DNA from: Massilia sp. KIM
GTDB taxonomy: Bacteria; Pseudomonadota; Gammaproteobacteria; Burkholderiales; Burkholderiaceae_D
Assembly: GCF_002007115.1 (NCBI RefSeq)
Contig: NZ_MVAD01000003.1
Coordinates: 124,001 to 188,000, forward strand
Direction of reading: 5' to 3'
DNA: 64,000 bases
Numbering within the stretch: the first letter of the stretch is position 1; the number at the start of each line of letters is the position of its first letter. Below are positions 17,018-25,120 of this stretch, piece after piece. The translations under genes were made by a program, and so were the position numbers. The notes below the pieces were generated by a model. It was not told where the DNA came from. It did not search any database and worked only from the letters and a program-made list of their open reading frames with translations.

Positions 17018-18298
17018 TCAGCTCAGGCGCAGGGCCAGCGCGGCCAGCGTCACCAGGAGAATGGGCAGGGTCAGCACCAGGCCCACGCGGAAATAATACC
17101 CCCATGAGATCGCGATCCCCTTGTTCGACAGGACGTGCAGCCAGAGCAGCGTGGCCAGGCTGCCGATCGGGGTGATCTTGGGACCGAGGTCGCTGCCGAT
17201 CACGTTGGCGTACACCATCGCTTCGCGCACCGCGCCCTGGGCCGAGGTGGCGTCGATCGACAGCGCGCCGATCAGCACCGTGGGCATGTTGTTCATGACC
17301 GAGGACAGGATCGCCGTGATGAAGCCGGTGCCCAGCGCCGCGCCCCATACGCCGTAGGCGGCGCAGCGCTCCAGCAGCGCGGTCAGGTAATCGGTCAGGC
17401 CGGCGTTGCGCAGGCCGTAGACCACCAGGTACATCCCGAGCGAGAACACCACCACCTGCCAGGGCGCGTTGCGCAGCACCTCGCGGGTCGGGATCGCATG
17501 GCCGCGCGCCGCCACCACGAACAGCAGCAGCGCGCCGGCCGCCGCCACCGCGCTGATCGGCACGCCCAGGCTGTCGAGCCAGAAGAAGCCCACCAGCAGC
17601 ATGGCCAGCACCCACCAGCCGGTGACGAAGGTGGCCCGGTCAACGATGGCCTGTTCGGGGCGGCGCAACTGGGCCAGGTCGTAGTCGCGCGGGATGTCCT
17701 TGCCGAAGAACCAGACCAGCGCGCCGAGGGTGGCGGCCACCGAGACCAGGTTCACCGGCGCCATCACCGCAGCATAGCGCGCGAAGCCGATGCCGAAGTA
17801 GTCGGCTGAAACGATGTTGACCAGGTTGGACACCACCAGCGGCAGGCTGGCCGTGTCGGCGATGAAGCCGGCCGCCATCACGAAGGCCAGCGTGGCGCGC
17901 GGCGGAAAGCGCAGCGCCGCCAGCATGGCGATCACGATCGGCGTCAGGATCAGGGCCGCGCCGTCGTTGGCGAACAGCGCCGCCACGGCCGCGCCGAGCA
18001 GCACCAGCAGCACGAACAGGCGCCGGCCGCTGCCGCGTCCCCAGCGCGCCACGTGCAGGGCCGCCCACTCGAAGAAGCCGGCCTTGTCCAGCAACAGGCT
18101 GATGATGATGACGGCGATGAAGGCGCCGGTGGCGTTCCACACGATGTCCCAGACAACCGGGATGTCGCCGACCTGGATCACGCCGGCGAGCAGCGCGGCC
18201 AGCGCGCCGAAGGAGGCGCTCCAGCCGATGCCGAGGCCGCGCGGCTGCCAGATCACCAGCACCAGGGTGGCGAGGAAGATGAGAAAAGCGATGAGCAC
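17018..18298 (-). CDS. arsB: ArsB arsenite efflux permease
   Basis: A 426-residue integral membrane protein of the ArsB/NhaD superfamily that extrudes As(OH)3 using the proton gradient. About 11-12 hydrophobic helices span the chain; the conserved [15 protein letters not shown] segment and [17 protein letters not shown] are signature pieces of the family. No ArsA or ArsD gene accompanies it, so efflux is secondary, not ATP-driven. It lies 51 bp after arsC in the operon. Confidence 0.95.
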   Translation of the reverse strand: MLIAFLIFLATLVLVIWQPRGLGIGWSASFGALAALLAGVIQVGDIPVVWDIVWNATGAFIAVIIISLLLDKAGFFEWAALHVARWGRGSGRRLFVLLVLLGAAVAALFANDGAALILTPIVIAMLAALRFPPRATLAFVMAAGFIADTASLPLVVSNLVNIVSADYFGIGFARYAAVMAPVNLVSVAATLGALVWFFGKDIPRDYDLAQLRRPEQAIVDRATFVTGWWVLAMLLVGFFWLDSLGVPISAVAAAGALLLFVVAARGHAIPTREVLRNAPWQVVVFSLGMYLVVYGLRNAGLTDYLTALLERCAAYGVWGAALGTGFITAILSSVMNNMPTVLIGALSIDATSAQGAVREAMVYANVIGSDLGPKITPIGSLATLLWLHVLSNKGIAISWGYYFRVGLVLTLPILLVTLAALALRLS

Positions 18299-18349
18299 AG
18301 GGAGTCTTTCATGAGGCGCGGGGCCGGCGGCCCCGCGCGTGCGGGTGGT

Positions 18350-18829
18350 TCAGGGAAGCAGGACGCCGATCTTGTCGAGTTCGGCCTTGAAGCGTGCGCG
18401 GTCCTGGGCCAGCGTGTCGAGCGGCAGGGCCAGGAAGGCTTCGATGCGGGCGCGCAGGATGGCGTAGGCGCGTTCGAAAGCGGCGCCGATCTCCTCTTCC
18501 GTGCCGACCACGTGGCTGGGGTCGTCTACGCCCCAGTGGGTGCGCAGCACCGGGCCGAGGTAGGCCGGGCAGGTCTCCCCGGCGGCGCTGGCGCACACGG
18601 TCACGACCACGTCCGGGGTCAGCGGCAGGTCGTCCCAGGACTTGCTGTAGTAGCCCTCGGTCGGGATGCCCTTGTCGGCCAGCAGCGCCAGTGCGCGCTC
18701 GTTGAGGCGGCCGGTGGGCTGGCTGCCGGCGCTGATCGCCTTCCAGCCGGCGGGCGCGAGGTGGTTGAAGACGGCTTCGCTGATGAGGGAGCGGCAGGAG
18801 TTGCCGGTGCACAGGAACAGGATGTTCAA
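18350..18829 (-). CDS. arsC: Arsenate reductase, thioredoxin-coupled (LMW-PTPase fold)
   Basis: A 159-residue ArsC of the low-molecular-weight phosphatase class, reducing As(V) to As(III). The P-loop FLCTGNSCRS gives the nucleophile Cys7 with Arg13; the further redox cysteines Cys79 and Cys87 (TVCASAAGETCPAY) form the disulfide cascade used by thioredoxin-linked enzymes such as Staphylococcus pI258 ArsC. It lies 27 bp after arsR and feeds arsenite to ArsB. Confidence 0.94.
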   Translation of the reverse strand: MNILFLCTGNSCRSLISEAVFNHLAPAGWKAISAGSQPTGRLNERALALLADKGIPTEGYYSKSWDDLPLTPDVVVTVCASAAGETCPAYLGPVLRTHWGVDDPSHVVGTEEEIGAAFERAYAILRARIEAFLALPLDTLAQDRARFKAELDKIGVLLP

Positions 18830-18856
18830 AGGATTCCTCTGTTAGGGGTGATGGAT

Positions 18857-19186
18857 TCAGGCGGCGCCGGCGGCGCAGTTGGCGGCGACCGGCGAGCACG
18901 GATTGCCGCCGCAGCAGTTCTCGGTCAGGAAGCCGATCAGTGCCGACATGGTGTCGAAACGGGCGGCGTAGATGATGAAGCGCCCTTCCTGGCGCGGCGC
19001 GATCAGGCCGGCGTGGCTCAGTTCCTTCAGGTGGAAGGACAGCGACGAGGATGGGATCTGCAGGGCGTCCGCGATGCGGCTGGCCGACAGCCCGTTCGGC
19101 CCGGCCTGCACCAGCAGGCGGAAGGCCGCCAGGCGCGAATCCTGTGCGAGCGCGGCGAGCGCGGCGATGGCGTTAGTGGTTTCCAT
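18857..19186 (-). CDS. arsR: ArsR arsenite-responsive repressor (C-terminal Cys type)
   Basis: A 109-residue winged-helix repressor with recognition helix SSSLSFHLKELSHAGLI. The candidate arsenite site is the C-terminal cluster NCCGGNPC (Cys91, Cys92, Cys97) with a further Cys104, like the Acidithiobacillus ferrooxidans ArsR arrangement, rather than the E. coli ELCVCDL helix. First gene of the minus-strand operon; transcription from the TATAAT box at 19218-19223. It presumably represses its own operon and perhaps the divergent one. Confidence 0.93.
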   Translation of the reverse strand: METTNAIAALAALAQDSRLAAFRLLVQAGPNGLSASRIADALQIPSSSLSFHLKELSHAGLIAPRQEGRFIIYAARFDTMSALIGFLTENCCGGNPCSPVAANCAAGAA

Positions 19187-19202
19187 GAGAACTCAGTGAC
19201 AT

Positions 19203-19246
19203 TTCGATACTGGTGGAATTATAGAACGAGGCAACAACACTTCCAA
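19203..19246 (-). promoter_or_regulatory. arsR promoter
   Basis: Minus strand: TTGGAA (19241-19246), 17 bp, TATAAT (19218-19223), placing the transcript start near 19211, about 25 bp before the arsR ATG. A degenerate copy of the operator motif (TTCG-N7-TGGAA, 19203-19218) overlaps the predicted start. Confidence 0.6.
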
Positions 19247-19249
19247 TAA

Positions 19250-19373
19250 TGTCGAAATAATTTGACAGGATGATGACAAGATAGATATTCTATGTTCGCC
19301 GAATGACGAACAAGCCTTAGGGACCCGTGCCGCGCCGGCTGCCCGACCGCCCCTTTATTCGTCATTTTACGAA
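19250..19373 (+). promoter_or_regulatory. Divergent ars promoter with two 16-bp TTCG-N7-ACGAA motifs
   Basis: Plus strand: TTGACA (19262-19267), 18 bp, TATTCT (19286-19291), start near 19298. The motif TTCG-N7-ACGAA occurs at 19295-19310, over the start, and at 19358-19373, between the start and the flavoprotein ATG; the copies are 63 bp (six helical turns) apart. A near-palindrome TGTCGAAATAATTTGACA (19250-19267) covers the -35 box. Shape and place fit ArsR-family operators. Confidence 0.65.
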
Positions 19374-19400
19374 CAACTAATTAGCCTGAAGGAGCACGCC

Positions 19401-20711
19401 ATGTACCAAGACATCACCTCCCTGCCGGTCGCCGTCCTCGGCGCCGGCCCCGTCGGTCTCGCCGCCGCCGCCCATCTGCTCGAACGCGGCCTGCGGCCCC
19501 TGATCCTCGAGGCTGGCGAGACCGTCGGCGCCAACCTGGCGAGCTACCGCCACGTGCGCCTGTTCTCGCCCTGGCGCTACAACACGGACAAGGCGGCGCT
19601 GGCGCTGCTGGAGGCAGCCGGCTGGCGCGCGCCCGATCCCGAGACCCTGCCCACTGCGGGCGAATTGCTGGACGCCTACCTCGCCCCGCTGGCCGCCCTG
19701 CCCGCGCTCGCCGGCAAGCTCCACCTCGGCCACCGCGTCAGCGCCATCGGCCGCGCCGGCATCGACAAGGTGAAGACGCGCGGCCGCGAGCAGGCGCCCT
19801 TCCTGGTGCGCGCGTTGACGCGCGGCGGCGTGCGCGAGTTCCTGGCGCAGGCCGTGATCGACGCCACCGGCACCTGGTCGACGCCCAATCCGCTGGGCGC
19901 CAACGGTCTGGCGGCCGAGGGCGAAGACCTGTTCGCCGGGCGGATCGCCTACGGCATGCCGGACGTGCTGGGCGCGGCGCGCGAGCGCTACCTCGGCAAG
20001 CGCGTGCTGGTGGCGGGCGCCGGCCACTCGGCCGCCGGCACCCTGCTGGCGCTGGCGGAACTGGCTGCCGCATCGCCCGCCATGCGCATCGTCTGGGTCA
20101 CGCGCGGCGGCAAGCTGGCGCGGGTGTTCGGCGGCGGCGCGGCGGACGGCCTGCCGGCGCGCGGCCAGCTCGGCGCGCGCCTGCGCGGCCTGCTGGATGC
20201 CGGCCGCCTGGAGCTGCACGAGCGGTTCGCCATCCGCGCGCTGAGCGCCTGCGACGGACGCATCGTCGTGCATGGCCAGGAGGCGGTGATCGAAGGCGTG
20301 GACGAGATCGTGTGCGCCACCGGCGCCCGCCCCGACCTGGCGTTGACGCGCGAGCTGCGCGTGCGCCACGACCCCTGGCTGGAGAGCACCGACGCGCTGG
20401 CGCCGCTGATCGACCCCAACGAGCATAGCTGCGGCACGGTGCGTCCGCACGGCCACCGCGAGCTGGCCCATCCCGAGCCCGGCTACTATGCGATCGGCGC
20501 CAAGAGCTATGGCCGCGCGCCCAACTTCCTGCTCGCCACCGGCTACGAGCAGGCGCGCTCGGTGGTGGCGGCGCTCGCCGGCGACCTCGCCGCCGCCGAC
20601 GAAGTGCGGCTCGAATTGCCCGAGACCGGGGTGTGCAACACCCGCAGCGGCTACCAGCAGCCCGCGACTTCCTGCTGTACAGTGAAGGCTGCGGACGCCG
20701 CCTTCTGCTGA
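19401..20711 (+). CDS. Ars-associated FAD/NAD(P)-dependent oxidoreductase (ArsO-like)
   Basis: A 436-residue flavoprotein. The N-terminal FAD motif is AVLGAGPVGLAAAAHL (about residues 10-25), with a second dinucleotide motif VLVAGAGHSAAGTLLAL near residue 205 and the ATG motif in EIVCATGARPDLAL, as in flavin monooxygenase-like proteins. Homologues recur in arsenic islands as putative flavin monooxygenases (ArsO); the substrate is not established. The C-terminal tail carries Cys412, the pair Cys425-Cys426 and the last residue Cys436, a possible As(III) or metal site. First gene of the plus-strand operon, with Shine-Dalgarno AAGGAG before the ATG. Confidence 0.82.
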   Translation: MYQDITSLPVAVLGAGPVGLAAAAHLLERGLRPLILEAGETVGANLASYRHVRLFSPWRYNTDKAALALLEAAGWRAPDPETLPTAGELLDAYLAPLAALPALAGKLHLGHRVSAIGRAGIDKVKTRGREQAPFLVRALTRGGVREFLAQAVIDATGTWSTPNPLGANGLAAEGEDLFAGRIAYGMPDVLGAARERYLGKRVLVAGAGHSAAGTLLALAELAAASPAMRIVWVTRGGKLARVFGGGAADGLPARGQLGARLRGLLDAGRLELHERFAIRALSACDGRIVVHGQEAVIEGVDEIVCATGARPDLALTRELRVRHDPWLESTDALAPLIDPNEHSCGTVRPHGHRELAHPEPGYYAIGAKSYGRAPNFLLATGYEQARSVVAALAGDLAAADEVRLELPETGVCNTRSGYQQPATSCCTVKAADAAFC

Positions 20712-20741
20712 GCGTCCGGCCCACCTGTCAGGAGAACCGCC

Positions 20742-21953
20742 TTGTCGCCCGCCCGCAAGACCATCGGCATCCTCGCCGTCACGCAAATCGTGTCCTGGGG
20801 TTCGCTCTACTATGCCTTCGCCGTGCTGGCGCCCGCCATCCAGCGCGAGCTGGGCATGAGCAAGGAAGCCGCCTTCGCCGCCTTCTCCTGGAGCCTGCTG
20901 GTGGCGGGCCTGGCCGCCACGCCGGTGGGCGCGATGGTGGACCGCCACGGCGGGCGCTACGTGATGGCCCTGGGCTCGGTGGTGAGCGCGCTCGGCATGG
21001 CCGGCCTGGGCCTGTGCGACAGCGCGCTCCAGTACTGGGCCGCCTGGACCGTGATCGGCCTGGCGATGGCGCTCACGCTCTACGAGGCGGCCTTCGCCAC
21101 CATCAACCGCAAGCTCGGCGTCGAGGCGCCGCGCGGCATCTCGACCCTGACCCTGTTCGCCGGCTTCGCCAGCACCATCTTCTGGCCGCTGACGCTGGCG
21201 ATCTCTTCGCGCCTGGGCTGGCGCGACACCTTTTTGCTGTACGCCGCGCTGCAGCTGGCGGCCTGCCTGCCGCTGCACCTCAGGCTCGGGCGCGACGCGC
21301 CCCATCCGCCCGCGCCCGCGCATGCGCCGCGCGACAGCCACACCCTGGCCGAGGCGGTGCGCCATCCGGTGTTCTGGAAGCTGGCGCTGGCCTTCTCGGC
21401 CAACATCTTCATCTTCTCGGCGCTGGCGGTGCACCTGATCCCGCTGCTGCAGTCGCTCGGCCATGCCGCCAGCGCCGCGGTGCTGCTGGCGGCCCTGGTC
21501 GGACCGATGCAGGTGGCGGGCCGCATCGGCGAACGCACCCTGGCGCGCGACGCCGCGCCGCAGGTGGTCGGGCGCTTCGTGTTCGCGACCCTGCCGGGCG
21601 GCCTGCTGGCGCTGGCGCTGTTCGGTTCCCACGCCTGGGGCGTGGCCCTGTTCTGCGTGCTGTATGGGATGAGCAACGGCGTGCTGACCATCATCCGCGG
21701 CACCCTGCCGCGCGCCCTCTTCGGCGCGCGCCACTACGGCGCCATCACCGGCGCGCTGGCCGCGCCTTCGCTGGTCTCGAAAGCCATCGGGCCGCTGCTG
21801 GGCGCGGCGCTGCTGGGCGGCGCGGCCGGGCCGCTGGTGCTGCCGCTGACCCTGTTCGCCGTGGCGCTGGCCTCGCTGCTGCTCTACCTGGCGGCGATCC
21901 GCCAGCCGGCGCAGGCGCCCCTGCCGGCGGCGGCCCGGGACGGCGGCACTTGA
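20742..21953 (+). CDS. MFS transporter in the arsenic island
   Basis: A 403-residue major facilitator with about 12 hydrophobic helices; loop 2-3 reads GAMVDRHGGRYVM, the MFS A-motif region. The start is TTG at 20742, with AGGAG 8-12 bases upstream. It lies between the flavoprotein and the second arsR, so it probably exports an arsenical or the flavoprotein's product. It is not obviously ArsJ, because no GAPDH-like partner gene is present. Confidence 0.83.
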   Translation: MSPARKTIGILAVTQIVSWGSLYYAFAVLAPAIQRELGMSKEAAFAAFSWSLLVAGLAATPVGAMVDRHGGRYVMALGSVVSALGMAGLGLCDSALQYWAAWTVIGLAMALTLYEAAFATINRKLGVEAPRGISTLTLFAGFASTIFWPLTLAISSRLGWRDTFLLYAALQLAACLPLHLRLGRDAPHPPAPAHAPRDSHTLAEAVRHPVFWKLALAFSANIFIFSALAVHLIPLLQSLGHAASAAVLLAALVGPMQVAGRIGERTLARDAAPQVVGRFVFATLPGGLLALALFGSHAWGVALFCVLYGMSNGVLTIIRGTLPRALFGARHYGAITGALAAPSLVSKAIGPLLGAALLGGAAGPLVLPLTLFAVALASLLLYLAAIRQPAQAPLPAAARDGGT

Positions 21954-22006
21954 CGGCGCGCGCGCGGCTTCCTATCCTCCTCGCTCACCACCAGACGAAA
22001 GCCTCC

Positions 22007-22321
22007 ATGACCAGTTCCTGCTGCGGCCCGACGCCCGCCCAGGCGCGTCCCGACATCGACGTCGCCGACCTCGCCGCCATGTGCAAGGCGATCGGCCACC
22101 CGGCCCGCCTGCAGCTGCTGCGCCACCTGATCGCGCACGGCGAGTGCTATTTCGGCAACCTGGCCGAGGTGCTGCCGCTGGCGCCGTCGACCATTTCCAA
22201 GCACGTGTCGATCCTGAAGGAGGCCGGCCTGATCGATGGCTCGTCCGACGTGCAGCGGGTCTGCTACTGCGTCAACCCGGCGCGCCTGGACCAGCTCAAG
22301 TCCCTGGTCTCCGGTCTCTAG
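22007..22321 (+). CDS. Second ArsR-family regulator (N-terminal Cys type)
   Basis: A 104-residue winged-helix regulator; the recognition helix region is APSTISKHVSILKEAGLI. The cysteine layout differs from the first ArsR: an N-terminal pair Cys5-Cys6 (TSSCCGP) plus Cys47 (HGECYFGN), close to the Corynebacterium glutamicum ArsR scheme (Cys15/Cys16/Cys55), and a further Cys86/Cys88. It is the last gene of the plus-strand operon, 53 bp after the MFS gene; its TAG overlaps the stop of the convergent gene at 22318. It probably controls the plus-strand genes. Confidence 0.88.
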   Translation: MTSSCCGPTPAQARPDIDVADLAAMCKAIGHPARLQLLRHLIAHGECYFGNLAEVLPLAPSTISKHVSILKEAGLIDGSSDVQRVCYCVNPARLDQLKSLVSGL

Positions 22322-22653
22322 GCGCTGACCGGCGGGCGCTGCACGGTGTAGGTCGCCATGTAGTCCGGATCGACCACGATCTCTCCCGTATCGCGCAGGA
22401 GGTATTCGCCGGGCAAGGCCGGACTGACCGCGTCCAGGTCGGGCGGCAGCGACAGCCGTTCGCCCGCGCCGCTCCCCTCCACCTCGACCAGGATCCCGTC
22501 GTGCGGATCGACCGCGCGCACCCGCGCGCAGAACTGGCGCTGGCCGATCACCACGCCATCCACGTCCAGGTAGGTCATCCCGACCATCAGGCGCGCGCCC
22601 GCCAGCGCCCGCGCCAGGGCCTCGTCCCAGGCCGGCTCGTCGACGGCGCTCAC
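22318..22653 (-). CDS. Hypothetical protein coupled to yjbQ
   Basis: A 111-residue protein that I do not recognise. It starts with GTG at 22653 whose GTGA overlaps the yjbQ stop, so it is translationally coupled to YjbQ. The sequence looks like a compact beta-rich domain (MVGMTYLDVDGVVIGQRQF, DGILVEVEGSGAGERLSLPP) without signal peptide or cysteine-rich motif. Coupling suggests a partner of YjbQ, whose own in vivo role is unsettled. The 3' end overlaps the convergent arsR stop by three bases. Confidence 0.65.
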   Translation of the reverse strand: MSAVDEPAWDEALARALAGARLMVGMTYLDVDGVVIGQRQFCARVRAVDPHDGILVEVEGSGAGERLSLPPDLDAVSPALPGEYLLRDTGEIVVDPDYMATYTVQRPPVSA

Positions 22654-23072
22654 GACGCGCTCCCGAGCACGGTGACCACCACCCTGCGCCGGTGCGGGGC
22701 GCTGCGGTGCTCCCACAGGTAGATGCCCTGCCAGGTGCCCAGCAGCAGGCGGCCTTCGCCCACCGGCACGCTCAAGCCGGTCGCCGTCAGCATGGTGCGC
22801 GCATGGGCCGCCATGTCGTCCGGTCCCTCGGTGTCGTGGCGGTAGGCGGGGTCGCCGTCGGGCGCCAGGCGCGCGAGGATGGTGTCGAGGTCGCGCCGCA
22901 CGTCGGGGTCGGCGTTCTCGGTGATCGTGAGCGAGCAGCTGGTGTGCTGGACGAAGACGTGGACCAGGCCGCATTGCAGGCCGGAGGCGCGCACCGCCGC
23001 CTCGACCTCGTCCGTGATGTTGCGGGTGCCGCGCCCCTGGGTCGAAAACTCGAGGATGGACTGGTGTGCCAC
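22650..23072 (-). CDS. yjbQ: YjbQ family protein (secondary thiamine-phosphate synthase)
   Basis: A 140-residue UPF0047/YjbQ protein; E. coli and Thermotoga members show weak thiamine-phosphate synthase activity. Conserved parts are HVFVQHTSCSLTITENADP, where the His and Cys cluster forms the presumed active site, and GTWQGIYLWEHR near the C terminus. The start is GTG at 23072, with AGGAG upstream. Forms a two-gene operon with the overlapping downstream gene. Confidence 0.88.
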   Translation of the reverse strand: MAHQSILEFSTQGRGTRNITDEVEAAVRASGLQCGLVHVFVQHTSCSLTITENADPDVRRDLDTILARLAPDGDPAYRHDTEGPDDMAAHARTMLTATGLSVPVGEGRLLLGTWQGIYLWEHRSAPHRRRVVVTVLGSAS

Positions 23073-23247
23073 GATGCGCTCCTGTCGTGTGGGTAGCGGA
23101 ATTGTGTCGCCATGTTTCCGGGGCCGGGCCGGACACACGCGCTTGCGCACGCGGGGGTTTCCGGAAAAAACAGCGCTACATGGGGGCGGTTTAATGACTA
23201 CATCGACGCAGCGTAGCGCCGGTCAAACCACCCACAAGGAGAATACC

Positions 23248-23580
23248 ATGCTGAACCTGAACAAAGCCGCTGTCCTGATCCTGTCCACCGTCCTGGCCGC
23301 CGCCGCCAGCGCCGCCCCGAACACCGCCAATGACTTCGGCCAGCGCGTCGCCGAAGCCAAGGGCACCCGCGTCATCACCGTCAAGCCGGGCGCCAAGCAC
23401 GTCAACGTCACCAACGGCGAAACCGTCACCTTCGACGTCAACGGCCAGCGCTTCAGCTTCGACGTCAACACCTACCCGAACCAGAACGTGTTCCAGCTGT
23501 CCGACATCGCGCCGGCCGGCGTGCAGGCCGATGGCGTGAAAGTCTACGTCGCCGCCAACCCCCTGTACTTCGGCGGCTGA
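23248..23580 (+). CDS. CzcE-like periplasmic protein
   Basis: A 110-residue exported protein with signal peptide (MLNLNKAAVLILSTVLAAAA, cleavage after ASA) followed by a small beta-sandwich of the CzcE family (TFDVNGQRFSFDVNTY). CzcE of Cupriavidus is a copper-binding periplasmic protein of a metal-resistance cluster. The mature chain here has a His at the KHVNV position but few other ligands, so metal binding is uncertain. Strong Shine-Dalgarno AAGGAG. It is a single gene convergent to the MFS pump. Confidence 0.72.
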   Translation: MLNLNKAAVLILSTVLAAAASAAPNTANDFGQRVAEAKGTRVITVKPGAKHVNVTNGETVTFDVNGQRFSFDVNTYPNQNVFQLSDIAPAGVQADGVKVYVAANPLYFGG

Positions 23581-23594
23581 GCCGTGTCCCTGCG

Positions 23595-24809
23595 CTAGCG
23601 GCGCATCGACGCCGCCGGCGGCAGCAGCACCGCCAGGATGCCCAGCAGCGGCAGGTAGGAAGCGAGCCGGTACACCTGCTCGATGCCCGAGGAGTCGGCG
23701 AACGCGCCCATGGCGGCCGCGCCGATGCCGCTGATGCCGAACATCAGGCCGAAGAACAGCCCGGCGATCATGCCAGGCTTGCCCGGCACCAGCTCCTGCG
23801 CGAACACCACGATGGCCGAGAAGGCCGAGGACATCACCAGCCCGATCACCACCGACAGCACGGCGGTCCAGAACAGGTCCGCATACGGCAGCGCCAGGGT
23901 GAACGGGGCCGCGCCCAGGATCGAGAACCAGATCACGCGCTTGCGGCCGATGCGGTCGCCGATCGGGCCGCCGGCGAAGGTGCCGGCCGCCACCGCCGCG
24001 AGGAAGAGGAAGAGGTAGAGCTGGGCCGTGTCCACCGATACCTGGAACTTCTCGATCAGGTAGAAGGTGTAATAGCTCGACAGGCTGGCCATGTAGATGT
24101 ATTTCGAGAACACCAGCAGCGCCAGCACCGTCAGCGCCCACATCACGCGCCCGCGCGACAGCGCCGGCCCGGGGTGCACGGCCGCCTTGCGCGGCGCGTT
24201 GCGCAGGTGACCGGCGTACCAGCGGCTCACGCCCACCAGCACCGTCACCGCCAGCAGCACGATCAGCATCAGCCAGGCGATCTGGCCCTGGCCATGTCCC
24301 ACGATGATGGCAGCCGCCAGCAGCGGCCCGAAGGCCGAGCCCAGGTTGCCGCCCACCTGGAACAGCGACTGCGCGAAGCCGAAGCGCCCGCCCGAGGCCA
24401 GGCGCGCCACGCGCGAGGCTTCCGGATGGAAGGTCGAGGAGCCGACGCCGATCAGGCCCGCCGCCAGCAGCAGCATCGGGAAGCTGGCGGCCCAGGCCAG
24501 CAGGGCCACGCCGGCCATGGTCACGCACATCCCCGCCGGCAGCAGGAAAGGAATCGGCTTCCTGTCGGTGTACAGGCCGATCCAGGGCTGGAGCAGCGAG
24601 GCGGTGCACTGGAAAGTCAGGGTGATCAGGCCGATTTGCGTGAAGCTCAGCGCGAACTCGTGCTTGAGCAGCGGGTAGACGGAAGGCAGGACGGCCTGCA
24701 CGCAGTCGTTCAGCAGGTGGACGAAGGCGACCGAGAACAGGATCTGCATCACCGCGGCCGGCGCGGCGGCAGGGACCGCGGCGGGCGGTGCGGAAGTGTG
24801 TAAGGACAT
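23595..24809 (-). CDS. MFS transporter, fosmidomycin-resistance (Fsr) type
   Basis: A 404-residue 12-helix major facilitator close to E. coli Fsr. Signature pieces are AFVHLLNDCVQAVLPSVYPL in helix 1 and GLYTDRKPIPF at loop 2-3, with GGPIGDRIGRKRVIW between helices 8 and 9. The N terminus is an Ala/Pro-rich tail of about 20 residues. The ATG at 24809 follows a Shine-Dalgarno-like GAG. Exports drugs such as fosmidomycin in E. coli; substrate here is unproven. The stretch from here to the kinase at 25121 (311 bp) holds no further recognisable element. Confidence 0.88.
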   Translation of the reverse strand: MSLHTSAPPAAVPAAAPAAVMQILFSVAFVHLLNDCVQAVLPSVYPLLKHEFALSFTQIGLITLTFQCTASLLQPWIGLYTDRKPIPFLLPAGMCVTMAGVALLAWAASFPMLLLAAGLIGVGSSTFHPEASRVARLASGGRFGFAQSLFQVGGNLGSAFGPLLAAAIIVGHGQGQIAWLMLIVLLAVTVLVGVSRWYAGHLRNAPRKAAVHPGPALSRGRVMWALTVLALLVFSKYIYMASLSSYYTFYLIEKFQVSVDTAQLYLFLFLAAVAAGTFAGGPIGDRIGRKRVIWFSILGAAPFTLALPYADLFWTAVLSVVIGLVMSSAFSAIVVFAQELVPGKPGMIAGLFFGLMFGISGIGAAAMGAFADSSGIEQVYRLASYLPLLGILAVLLPPAASMRR

Positions 24810-25120
24810 GGAAAGACTCAGGGTGACTAGCCCGGCAAGTGTACCTTGTTGCGCAGGAGGCTGCCGATACCGGATGTGAGCGCCTGTCGGCCGGGGTGTC
24901 GGCGCCCTGCATGGTCCAGGATCATCCGGGCGCAGCTGGCGCCCACGAAGAGACCTCATGCTCGATCGAGCCCTTTGCCATGCCTTCTTCATCAATGCGT
25001 TCGCGCTCAAGGCAGGGCTCACTGCTGAGCTAGCGCTGATGGCGCAAGTCCTGTATGGTGGGTCGCACCGCGCCGATTGCGTATCGAGCTGCCGGCCCCC
25101 CCGACCTCTCACACTCGCCT

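Noticed and set aside
20742..21953. Naming the MFS gene arsJ
   Set aside because: ArsJ works with a dedicated GAPDH gene, which is absent here.
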